A stretch of DNA of 45,898 bases. It comes from Nocardioides sp. Lineage in GTDB: Bacteria > Actinomycetota > Actinomycetes > Propionibacteriales > Nocardioidaceae. Shown piece after piece: positions 34,708-41,277 of the stretch. Position 1 is the stretch's first letter. Every line of letters begins with the position of its first letter. The position numbers were made by a program, and so were the translations under genes. The stretch lies in NCBI RefSeq assembly GCF_030149505.1, contig NZ_JASBRN010000019.1, positions 1 to 45,898 of the forward strand, read 5' to 3'. The notes beneath the pieces are model-generated. The model had not been told where the DNA came from. It was given only the letters and a program-made list of their open reading frames with translations, and made no database searches.

Positions 34708-36228
34708 ATGACGAACGCACGTGAGACCACCCCCGACTTCTCGTTCACCGACGAGCTCGAGGAGACCGACACCTGGGAAGAGACCGAGGACGGCTTCGAG
34801 TCGGGGTACGCCGACGAGGACCTCGCCTGGGACGAGGACCCCGAGGACGAGCCGACCGTCGGGGCGATGGAGCTCGCCGAGCGCCACCAGCTGCGCCGCG
34901 TGGCCAGCCTGCGCACCGAGCTCGAGGACATCACCGAGGTCGAGTACCGCCAGCTCCGCCTGGAGCGGGTTGTCCTCGTCGGGGTCTGGACCGAGGGCAC
35001 CACCCAGGACGCCGAGAACTCCATGGCCGAGCTCGCGCTGCTCGCCGAGACCGCCGGCTCGGAGGTGCTCGAGGCGATCTACCAGCGCCGCCAGAGCCCC
35101 GACCCGGCGACGTACGTCGGTCGCGGCAAGGTCGAGGCGATCGGCGAGATCGTCCGCGCCACCGGCGCCGACACGGTCATCTGCGACGGCGACCTCGCAC
35201 CCAGCCAGCTGCGCAACCTCGAGGACAAGCTCAAGGTCAAAGTCGTCGACCGCACCGCGCTGATCCTCGACATCTTCGCTCAGCACGCGAAGTCCAAGGA
35301 GGGCCAGGCGCAGGTCGAGCTGGCCCAGCTGCAGTACATGAAGCAGCGCCTGCGCGGCTGGGGTGGCAACCTCTCGCGCCAGGCCGGTGGTCGTGCTGCC
35401 GGCGGTGAGGGCATCGGTGGCCGTGGTCCCGGTGAGACCAAGATCGAGACCGACCGTCGTCGCATCAACGACCGGATCGCCAAGCTGCGCCGCGAGCTGA
35501 AGCAGATGAAGGTCACCCGCGACGCCAAGCGCAGCCAGCGGCAGGCCAACCAGATCCCCAGCGTCGCGATCGCCGGCTACACCAACGCCGGCAAGTCCTC
35601 GCTGCTCAACCGCCTCACCAGCGCCGGCGTGCTCGTCGAGGACGCGCTGTTCGCGACCCTCGACCCGACCACGCGGCGCACCACGACCGCCGACGGCCGG
35701 GTCTACACGATGAGCGACACCGTCGGCTTCGTCCGGCACCTGCCGCACCAGCTGGTGGAGGCGTTCCGCTCGACGCTGGAGGAGGTCGCCGACGCCGACC
35801 TGCTGCTGCACGTGGTCGACGGCTCGCACCCCGACCCCGAGGGCCAGATCGCCGCGGTGCGCGAGGTGCTCGCCGACATCGACGCCCTCGACGTGCCCGA
35901 GCTGATCGTCATCAACAAGGCCGACCAGGCCGACCCGCTGGTGATCGCCCGGCTGCAGTCGCGCGAGCCGCACTCGGTGGTGGTCTCGGCCAAGACCGGC
36001 AAGGGGATCGCCGAAGCGCTCGCCCGGGTCGAGGCCGAGCTGCCACGTCCGGCGGTGGAGTTCGAGGTGCTGCTGCCCTACAGCCGCGGCGACCTCGTCG
36101 ACCGGATCCACCGGATCGGGGAGATCGAGAGCCTCGAGCACACCGGCGACGGGACCCTGGTGAAGGGCCGCGCTCCCGAGTCGCTCGCGGGCGACCTGGC
36201 GGCGTACGCCGTCGCGCCGAGCTCCTGA
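34708..36228 (+). CDS. hflX: GTPase HflX
   Basis: 506-aa ribosome-associated GTPase that splits stalled or heat-damaged ribosomes. An acidic N-terminal extension (about residues 8-55, ETDTWEETEDG..) precedes the HflX domain. YVGRGKVEAI, VICDGDLAPSQLRNLE, LDIFAQHAKSKEGQAQVELAQLQYMKQRLRG and GGRGPGETKIETDRRRI are its motifs. The G domain has G1 GYTNAGKS (290-297), G3 DTVGF and G4 NKAD. ATG 34708 has GGAGG 3 nt upstream and a TACGCT hexamer at 34694-34699. The GGxGxGE stretch is the expected Gly-rich linker. Confidence 0.97.
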   Translation: MTNARETTPDFSFTDELEETDTWEETEDGFESGYADEDLAWDEDPEDEPTVGAMELAERHQLRRVASLRTELEDITEVEYRQLRLERVVLVGVWTEGTTQDAENSMAELALLAETAGSEVLEAIYQRRQSPDPATYVGRGKVEAIGEIVRATGADTVICDGDLAPSQLRNLEDKLKVKVVDRTALILDIFAQHAKSKEGQAQVELAQLQYMKQRLRGWGGNLSRQAGGRAAGGEGIGGRGPGETKIETDRRRINDRIAKLRRELKQMKVTRDAKRSQRQANQIPSVAIAGYTNAGKSSLLNRLTSAGVLVEDALFATLDPTTRRTTTADGRVYTMSDTVGFVRHLPHQLVEAFRSTLEEVADADLLLHVVDGSHPDPEGQIAAVREVLADIDALDVPELIVINKADQADPLVIARLQSREPHSVVVSAKTGKGIAEALARVEAELPRPAVEFEVLLPYSRGDLVDRIHRIGEIESLEHTGDGTLVKGRAPESLAGDLAAYAVAPSS

Positions 36229-36259
36229 GGGCCTGCTCCCGAGGCGTCTCGTCACGGCT

Positions 36260-36279
36260 CGGTGACGATGTCGTCACCG
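36260..36279 (+). terminator. Short hairpin after hflX
   Basis: CGGTGACG (36260-36267) and CGTCACCG (36272-36279) form a perfect 8-bp stem with a 4-nt loop, 31 bp after the hflX stop. There is no U-tract. The TGACG/CGTCA halves could instead be a regulator site for the next gene. Confidence 0.45.
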
Positions 36280-36316
36280 TCCGCCCCGTTCGTCTGCGCG
36301 GGTGCCCGCGAGGCCC

Positions 36317-36322
36317 CAGGAT
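36317..36322 (+). promoter_or_regulatory. -10 hexamer CAGGAT of the SGNH hydrolase gene
   Basis: CAGGAT is followed by 6 nt and ATG 36329. Confidence 0.35.
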
Positions 36323-36328
36323 GGGCGC

Positions 36329-37057
36329 ATGGTCCACCGGGGGACTGTCCCGGGTGACCGGACAGCACGCAGCGCGCGTCCGCGCCTGCCGCTGGTGCTC
36401 GCCCTCGCTGGGCTCCTGCTCACCCTCGGCGTGCTCGGGGTCGAGCGGGCCACCGGCACGCTGCCCACCCGCTGCGAGCAGTTCACCGCGGACTCGCTCG
36501 CCCGCGCCGAGGCCGTGACCGGCTCCGGTCCCGACGCCCTGGTCGTCGGGGACTCCTGGACCGCCGGCCTGGGGCTCGACGACCCGGTCGGCTCGTGGCC
36601 CAGCCGGCTGCCGGGGCGCGTGCACGTGGCGGGGTTCTCCGGGTCCGGCTTCGGGGCGGGGGCCTCGGGCTGCGGCCAGCGGGTCTCCTTCGGGGCCCGG
36701 GCCGCCGACGCGATCCGCACCGTCCCGGCCGGCACCCCGGTCGTCGTGGCCGGCGGGCTCAACGACTGGGACAGTGCCGACGCGGAGGTCGAGGCCGGCC
36801 TCGACCGCGTGCTGGCCGCCGTCGCGGGGCACCCCGTGACCGTCGTCGGGCCGGCGGCCGCACCCGCGCGGGCGGCGTACGTCGCCAGGGTGGAGGGTCT
36901 GCTGGAGCGGCTGTGCGCGGAGCGGCAGGTGCGGTTCCTCGCGGTCAGCGACCTGCGGCTGGACTACCTACCGGACCTGCTGCACCTGACCCCGGCCGCG
37001 CACGCGACGTTCGGGGACGCGGTGGCCCTGCGGTGGGCCGCCCTCAGTCCTCGATGA
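36329..37057 (+). CDS. SGNH/GDSL-family hydrolase, membrane-anchored
   Basis: 242 aa. An N-terminal positive region and TM segment (about residues 20-38, LPLVLALAGLLLTLGVLGV) place the enzyme outside the membrane. Block I VVGDSWTAGLG has the nucleophile Ser, block II FSGSGFGAG the Gly, block III GGLNDWD the Asn, and block V PDLLHLTPAAH the Asp/His. Likely an esterase or acetylesterase on a cell-surface or external substrate. Start ATG 36329. Its 3' end overlaps the convergent ferredoxin gene by 14 bp. Confidence 0.87.
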   Translation: MVHRGTVPGDRTARSARPRLPLVLALAGLLLTLGVLGVERATGTLPTRCEQFTADSLARAEAVTGSGPDALVVGDSWTAGLGLDDPVGSWPSRLPGRVHVAGFSGSGFGAGASGCGQRVSFGARAADAIRTVPAGTPVVVAGGLNDWDSADAEVEAGLDRVLAAVAGHPVTVVGPAAAPARAAYVARVEGLLERLCAERQVRFLAVSDLRLDYLPDLLHLTPAAHATFGDAVALRWAALSPR

Positions 37058-37241
37058 GCCGCAGGGCCAGCCGAGGGCACTGCCGGGCCGCGGCCCGGGC
37101 CTCGCGCAGCCGGCTCTCGTCGACCTCGCCGTGGACCACTGGGTAGCCCCACTCGTCGAGCGAGACCAGGTCGGGCACCAGCTCGTGGCACAGGCCCTCG
37201 GCGCGGCAGGCCGGCCAGTCGACCCGCAGCCGGGCGCTCAC
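37044..37241 (-). CDS. Small ferredoxin, probably [3Fe-4S]
   Basis: 65 aa. LRVDWPACRAEGLCHELVPDLV and RQCPRLALRL form a single-cluster ferredoxin. Only three Cys are present (Cys12, Cys18, Cys55). The position that carries the second cluster Cys in [4Fe-4S] relatives is not Cys, so a [3Fe-4S] cluster is expected, as in actinobacterial P450-type ferredoxins. GTG 37241 overlaps the NuoF-like stop (GTGA). It is the last gene of a five-gene redox operon and the probable soluble electron carrier of that system. Confidence 0.88.
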   Translation of the reverse strand: MSARLRVDWPACRAEGLCHELVPDLVSLDEWGYPVVHGEVDESRLREARAAARQCPRLALRLIED

Positions 37242-38473
37242 GAGGCCACCGCCGTCGCGGTCGTGCACCAGCCGTGGGCGTGCGCCCCGACCTCGGTGTG
37301 CAGCGTGGTGAGGGCCGAGCGCACCAGGCGCACGGTGCCGTCGGGATGGGCGCAAGCGCCGCGGCCAGCCACCAGACCGGTCAGCTCGGCCACCCGGTCC
37401 ACGGCGCCGGGACGGCCGTGGGTGACGGCGGTGACCGCCTGGGCCAGGGCCGGCAGTCCGTTGGCGCAGGGCCCGCAGCGTCCGGCGCTCTGACCGGCGA
37501 GGTAGGAGACGATCCGCGCGGTCAGCTCGAGCGGACAGGTGCCGGGGGCCGGGACGTGCACGACGCCCGCCCCGAGGGGCACGCCGAGGGCGGCCAGCGA
37601 CCGGGGCGAGACCGTCGCGGTCGCCAGGGTGTCCCAGGAGGTCCAGGTGCCGTGGAACCCACCGACGAGGACGGGGCGCCCCCAGGCCTGCGGCGGCAGC
37701 ACGTCGACCATCCGGCTGCCCAGCGGCACCTCGTGCACGTGGGGCCCGCCGGCGCCCACCCCGACGCTGAGCAGTGTGGTCCCCGGCTCCTCGCGGGAGC
37801 CCTGGCGGGAGTACGACGCGACCCCGGCCAGCGCGAGTGCCGCCACGTGGGCGTAGGTCTCGGCGTTGCTCAGGAGCGTGGGTCGACCGTGCAGCCCCGC
37901 CATCGCATCGGGGGCCCAGGCCGTCACCGGCAGGTTGGGTCGACCGGCCAGGAGCTCGAGGACGGCACGGGACTGGCCGGCCACGAACCGCGGCGTCGCG
38001 GTCGCGGTGTGCCACCGCAGCCGCGGGTCGTCGCGCTCGGCTAGGGCGGCCCGGACGGCGGCCGCGACCTGCGGCCGGTCGCCCGGCAGCACGACGTGGG
38101 CCTCGCGGACCCCGAGCGCCCGGGCCGCGAGCGCCACGCCGTCGAGGACCAGGTGCGGCGCGGTGAGCAGCAGGCCGGCGTCCTTGGCCGAGGCGGGCTC
38201 GCCCTCGGAGGCGTTGACGACCACCGCACTGCGGCGTCCGCCGGCGGCGACGGTGCGCAGCTTGGTCGCGAACGGGAAGCCGGCACCTCCGCGGCCGCCG
38301 AGGCCCACGGCCTCGGCCCGCTCGGCGAGGTCCGCTGCACTGGCCCGCGGCAGGGTGCCCCAGCGGGCGCGGTGGGCGGCGAGCCCGGGACCCTCCGCCG
38401 CCCCCGACAGCAGCAGCGGTCCCACGTGGACGCGCGGGGCGTCGCTGTGGGGCACGGGTGAGGGCGTGGTCAT
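37238..38473 (-). CDS. NuoF-like FMN/iron-sulfur oxidoreductase subunit
   Basis: 411 aa, related to the 51-kDa NADH-binding subunit of complex I and to RnfC. GLGGRGGAGFPFATKL is the FMN/NADH loop and VVNASEGEP the FMN-binding strand. The SLBB-like part is LLSVGVGAGGPHVHEVPLG. The C-terminal cluster motif is SAGRCGPC (Cys333, Cys336) with a distal Cys374. The first Cys of the usual SCGxCxPC is Ala330, so one [4Fe-4S] ligand is missing. Start ATG 38473, coupled on both sides by overlaps. Probably transfers electrons between a pyridine nucleotide and the adjacent ferredoxin or membrane protein. Confidence 0.88.
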   Translation of the reverse strand: MTTPSPVPHSDAPRVHVGPLLLSGAAEGPGLAAHRARWGTLPRASAADLAERAEAVGLGGRGGAGFPFATKLRTVAAGGRRSAVVVNASEGEPASAKDAGLLLTAPHLVLDGVALAARALGVREAHVVLPGDRPQVAAAVRAALAERDDPRLRWHTATATPRFVAGQSRAVLELLAGRPNLPVTAWAPDAMAGLHGRPTLLSNAETYAHVAALALAGVASYSRQGSREEPGTTLLSVGVGAGGPHVHEVPLGSRMVDVLPPQAWGRPVLVGGFHGTWTSWDTLATATVSPRSLAALGVPLGAGVVHVPAPGTCPLELTARIVSYLAGQSAGRCGPCANGLPALAQAVTAVTHGRPGAVDRVAELTGLVAGRGACAHPDGTVRLVRSALTTLHTEVGAHAHGWCTTATAVAS

Positions 38474-39105
38474 CGGAGGACCTCCAGGGAGCGGGTGTCG
38501 GTGTCGGTCGTGCGTGCGAGGAGGGGGACGGCGGCCTCGTGGTGCGGTCGGCGGCCCTGGAGCCGGGCGAGCAGTGCCCCGAGGACCACGATCGCGGCCG
38601 CGGCGGTCGGGGCGAGCGCCCACCAGGTCCAGCTGCCGGGCTGCAGGTCGGTGCCCATCCCGATGGCGTGGGCCAGCCCCGTCGCCCACCCGACCCACGC
38701 GGTCACGTGGACCGCGCGCCAGCCGCGCCGGCCGATCCGGTGCCGCAGCAGGCTTGTCAGGACCACGACCACGACCACGTCGAGGGCCAGCGCCCCTAGA
38801 CCGGTCCACATCGGGGCGTAAGCCGAGCCCCACGGCACGACCGCCTGCCACCAGCGGATGTCGACGTAGGTGTCGAGCACCGCGGTGACCACGTGGACCA
38901 CGAGCGCCAGGACCGAGACCACCGCGATGTTGCGGTGCAGCGACTGGGAGACGAAGCGCGGGACCCGGGCCCCGCCGTCACCGGCGGGCCGCCCGCCCAT
39001 GGCGAGGACGCCGAGGGCCGTCGTGAGGCTGAGCAGCACCAGGAGGGTCAGACCGGTCCCGCGGTTGAGGTACCACAGCAGCGGGCCCTCCAGCAGCGCC
39101 CCCAT
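38470..39105 (-). CDS. Ferric reductase-like transmembrane protein
   Basis: 211 aa with five to six TM helices: WYLNRGTGLTLLVLLSLTTALGVLAMGG, NIAVVSVLALVVHVVTAVLDTYVD, ALALDVVVVVVLTSLL, VHVTAWVGWATGLAHAIGMG and a last helix. His pairs (SLHRNIAVVS.., VVHVVTA, VHVTAW, GLAHAIG) are spaced for two b-type haems across the membrane, as in ferric-reductase/MsrQ/YedZ-like proteins. It is placed between ApbE and the NuoF-like gene with ATGA/TGATG overlaps. The likely role is passing electrons across the membrane. Confidence 0.88.
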   Translation of the reverse strand: MGALLEGPLLWYLNRGTGLTLLVLLSLTTALGVLAMGGRPAGDGGARVPRFVSQSLHRNIAVVSVLALVVHVVTAVLDTYVDIRWWQAVVPWGSAYAPMWTGLGALALDVVVVVVLTSLLRHRIGRRGWRAVHVTAWVGWATGLAHAIGMGTDLQPGSWTWWALAPTAAAAIVVLGALLARLQGRRPHHEAAVPLLARTTDTDTRSLEVLR

Positions 39106-40088
39106 CACGCCACCGCCCCGGTCGGGAGCGGCGCCGTGTCGGCAGGCTGGGTCGTGGACGGCTCGCGCCAGGACTGTGCAGGACCCGCGTCGACCGGCCA
39201 GGCGCCGAGCGCCAGCACGGCGCCGTCGGCGGCGACCAGCCGGGTGGCGCTCGTGGTCCGAGCCAGGCGGTCCGGTGCCTGCTCGCCGAGCACGATCGCG
39301 GCGGTCGCCTCGGTGTTGGCGGCCACGCAGGTCGGGGCGGCGACGGTGACGGTGCGCCACACCTCTGCAGCGGGCAGGCCGGTGCGCGGGTCCAGCAGGT
39401 GGTGGCGTCGTACGCCGCCGCTGGTCCACCGGCGCACGCGGGTACTCGAGGTGGCCAGGGCGCCCTCCAGCAGCTCGAACACCTGGTCGGCGGGGCCGTC
39501 GGGGTGCTCGGCGACCGCGACGGGCCACGGTGCCGCTCCGGTCGCGCGGAGGTCCCCTCCGACGCTCACCAGCGCCGCCCCGACGCCGGCGTCGGCGAGG
39601 GCGGCGACCGCGAGGTCGGTGCACCAGGCCTTGCCGGTGGAGCCGAGGTCCAGGGCGGTGCCCGGCGGGATCCGCAGCCGGTCCTCGGCGAGCTCGATCC
39701 CGCGCCAGGAGTCCAGGGGCGGCGGCGGGCTCTCCACCACGCGGCCGGTGTCGCGGAGCACCACCTCGGCCAGGTCGCGGTCGTAGCCCAGCTCCACCAG
39801 GGGGCGCCCGAGCAGCGGGTGGACCAGGCCGTCGGTCTCCTTGGCGGCGACGAGCGCCACCCGGACCGCGTGCACCAGCAGCGGGTCGACCTCCACCCAG
39901 GTGCCCGGGGCACGGTTGACGCGGGTCAGGTCGGAGTCGTCGCGGAAGCGGCTGGCGACCTCGTCGACGTCGCGGAGCACGGTCGCGACGAGCTCGCGGG
40001 CGACCGGTAGGGCCGCGGGGTCGCGCACCTCGACGTGGACCCGACAGCCCAGGGCCGGCCACGTCGCGCCGTGCCGGTGGGCGCCCAT
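39105..40088 (-). CDS. apbE: FAD:protein FMN transferase (ApbE family)
   Basis: 327 aa. ApbE attaches FMN covalently to Thr/Ser of flavoprotein targets. Motifs: SRFRDDSDLTRVN (usual FDpxSElsrlN), ALDLGSTGKAWCTDLAV (usual DlGgiaKGyavD), VSVGGDLRATG and the late CVAANTEATAAIVLG. No signal peptide or lipobox is visible at the N-terminus (MGAHRHGATW..), unlike many exported ApbEs, so it may work in the cytosol. Start ATG 40088 overlaps the upstream stop (TGATG). No FMN-binding-domain target is recognisable in the window. Confidence 0.92.
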   Translation of the reverse strand: MGAHRHGATWPALGCRVHVEVRDPAALPVARELVATVLRDVDEVASRFRDDSDLTRVNRAPGTWVEVDPLLVHAVRVALVAAKETDGLVHPLLGRPLVELGYDRDLAEVVLRDTGRVVESPPPPLDSWRGIELAEDRLRIPPGTALDLGSTGKAWCTDLAVAALADAGVGAALVSVGGDLRATGAAPWPVAVAEHPDGPADQVFELLEGALATSSTRVRRWTSGGVRRHHLLDPRTGLPAAEVWRTVTVAAPTCVAANTEATAAIVLGEQAPDRLARTTSATRLVAADGAVLALGAWPVDAGPAQSWREPSTTQPADTAPLPTGAVA

Positions 40089-40546
40089 CACGAGCCGCTC
40101 GTCGTGGCGACGGGCTGGGGGACCGAGGGGGCCTGCGGCGGCTGGGGCACCTGGGGCTGGGCGGGTGCCGGCGGTCGGACGCCCGACCCGCCTCCCGAGC
40201 CGCCCGCGGTGGTGACCACGGGGGCGGTGCCACCACCCGTGGCAGTGACGTAGCGGGTCGTGACGCGGGTGCGGGTCGGTCGCTGGCGCAGCACCGTGGC
40301 GAGCTGGGCCTCTGCAGCGCGGGCGACGCGAGCGACCTGGCGCTCGTAGCGGGCCAGCTGCCGCTCGTACCTCGCCCACTCCTGCGAGGCCTGCTGCTGC
40401 GCCTGCTCGGCCTGCTGCTGGCGGTGCTCGGCGGCGGCTGCGCCGGCGAGAGCGCCGGTGCCGACCGCCGCGCCGGCGACGGCCACGCCGGTGACGGCGA
40501 CGACGGCGAACCGGTAACGGTCGCGGTGACGGGTGGAGTAGCTCAT
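40088..40546 (-). CDS. Membrane-anchored coiled-coil, Pro-rich protein
   Basis: 152 aa, not recognised. A TM segment at about residues 12-38 (FAVVAVTGVAVAGAAVGTGALAG) is followed by a Gln/Glu/Arg-rich coiled coil (HRQQQAEQAQQQASQEWARYERQLARYERQVARV) and a Pro/Gly/Thr-rich tail. It is the first gene of the ApbE redox operon. ATG 40546 lies 6 nt after a CACCGT hexamer and is preferred over the upstream ATG 40585. It is not a classical FMN-binding domain. It could be a scaffold or an unrecognised partner of the redox proteins. Confidence 0.75.
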   Translation of the reverse strand: MSYSTRHRDRYRFAVVAVTGVAVAGAAVGTGALAGAAAAEHRQQQAEQAQQQASQEWARYERQLARYERQVARVARAAEAQLATVLRQRPTRTRVTTRYVTATGGGTAPVVTTAGGSGGGSGVRPPAPAQPQVPQPPQAPSVPQPVATTSGS

Positions 40547-40552
40547 GGCGCC

Positions 40553-40558
40553 ACGGTG
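40553..40558 (-). promoter_or_regulatory. -10 hexamer CACCGT of the redox operon
   Basis: On the minus strand CACCGT is followed by 6 nt and ATG 40546. The regulator boxes at 40593-40630 would then span about -48 to -85. Confidence 0.4.
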
Positions 40559-40592
40559 CCGGGCCGCGCGGCAAGCGCGCCTCATCGATGCC

Positions 40593-40630
40593 TCAAGCCT
40601 TCGTCAAGGACGGGCTTGAGGAAGGCTTGA
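40593..40630. promoter_or_regulatory. Four 11-bp-phased TCAAG half-sites, probable OmpR-type regulator site
   Basis: TCAAG at 40593 and 40604, and its complement CTTGA at 40615 and 40626. All four begin exactly 11 bp apart, one helical turn, as expected for tandem OmpR/PhoB-family dimers. The block sits in the middle of the 130-bp divergent gap, 46-47 bp from either start codon. The regulator encoded at 42543-43235 is the obvious candidate. Confidence 0.65.
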
Positions 40631-40664
40631 CGTGCGCACGACACGCGCATGAGCCGCGTTGCCC

Positions 40665-40670
40665 CACGCT
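40665..40670 (+). promoter_or_regulatory. -10 hexamer CACGCT of the Asp-rich protein gene
   Basis: CACGCT is followed by 6 nt and ATG 40677, mirroring the divergent promoter. Confidence 0.4.
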
Positions 40671-40676
40671 GCGGGC

Positions 40677-41237
40677 ATGGACACCCTGCGACGTGCTCCC
40701 GGGGGAGCACTCATCCTCGCCCTCGTCACCACCACCGTCGTCGGCCTGGCCGGGGCGGTCGTCGCCTACCGGCTGGCGCTCGGCGACCCGGTCGAGCGTC
40801 GCGACGCCGCCGCCGTCGTCCCCACGGCCGCCGCCGGCACTGCCACGACCCCCGCGGCCGCCCCGCAGCCGCGGACCCGCTGGGCGCCCTGCGAGCCGCC
40901 GGCCGTCCTCGAGGACGGTGTCTGCGTGACCGACGTCGTGCGCACCGTCACCGTCCCGGCGCCGGCGGCCGCTGCCGCCGCGGCCCGCCAGGTCACGCCC
41001 CCCGCTCCCGCGACGGGCGGAGACGACCGTGACGACGACGACGGCGACGGCTACGACGACTCCGACGACCGGGACGACGACGCTGACCGGGACGACGACA
41101 GCCGTGACGACGACAGCGACGACCGGGACGACGACGACAGCCACGACGACAGCCGCGACGACAGCCACGACGAGAGCGACGACCGTGACGACGACGACAG
41201 CCACGACGACGACAGCGATGACCTGGACGACAACTGA
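40677..41237 (+). CDS. Membrane-anchored Asp-rich protein
   Basis: 186 aa, not recognised. A TM segment (about residues 10-33, ALILALVTTTVVGLAGAVVAYRLAL) is followed by an Ala/Pro linker. A small region has two Cys (WAPCEPPAVLEDGVCVTDVVRTVTV), possibly disulfide-bonded. About 70 C-terminal residues consist almost only of Asp, Ser, Arg and His (DDRDDDDSHDDSRDDSHDE..). DDDGDGYDDSDD resembles calcium-binding DxDxDG loops. It faces the redox operon across a shared control region. An external cation-binding role is possible but unproven. Confidence 0.78.
   Translation: MDTLRRAPGGALILALVTTTVVGLAGAVVAYRLALGDPVERRDAAAVVPTAAAGTATTPAAAPQPRTRWAPCEPPAVLEDGVCVTDVVRTVTVPAPAAAAAAARQVTPPAPATGGDDRDDDDGDGYDDSDDRDDDADRDDDSRDDDSDDRDDDDSHDDSRDDSHDESDDRDDDDSHDDDSDDLDDN
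41027..41232 (+). repeat. GAC-rich coding microsatellite
   Basis: Imperfect runs of GAC codons with interspersed AGC, CGT/CGC and CAC encode the Asp-rich tail. Recurrent blocks such as GACGACGACAGC make replication slippage likely, so length may vary between strains. Confidence 0.6.
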
Positions 41238-41266
41238 CCCGCCGTCCGGCGCCGGGCGGGCGGGTC
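41236..41266. terminator. Bidirectional terminator-like hairpin
   Basis: GACCCGCC (41236-41243) pairs with GGCGGGTC (41259-41266). The loop contains the palindrome CCGGCGCCGG. It lies between the convergent stops of the Asp-rich protein and the histidine kinase, starting inside the stop codon of the former. Confidence 0.6.
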
Positions 41267-41277
41267 GGTGGAGCTGC

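Noticed and set aside
40088..40546. FMN-binding (flavinylation target) domain in the 152-aa protein
   Set aside because: The C-terminal TTSGS is only superficially like the target motif, and the protein is a coiled coil with a Pro-rich tail.
41027..41232. Non-coding microsatellite only
   Set aside because: The frame is open from an anchored N-terminal part with a TM segment and a Cys pair, so it is treated as coding.
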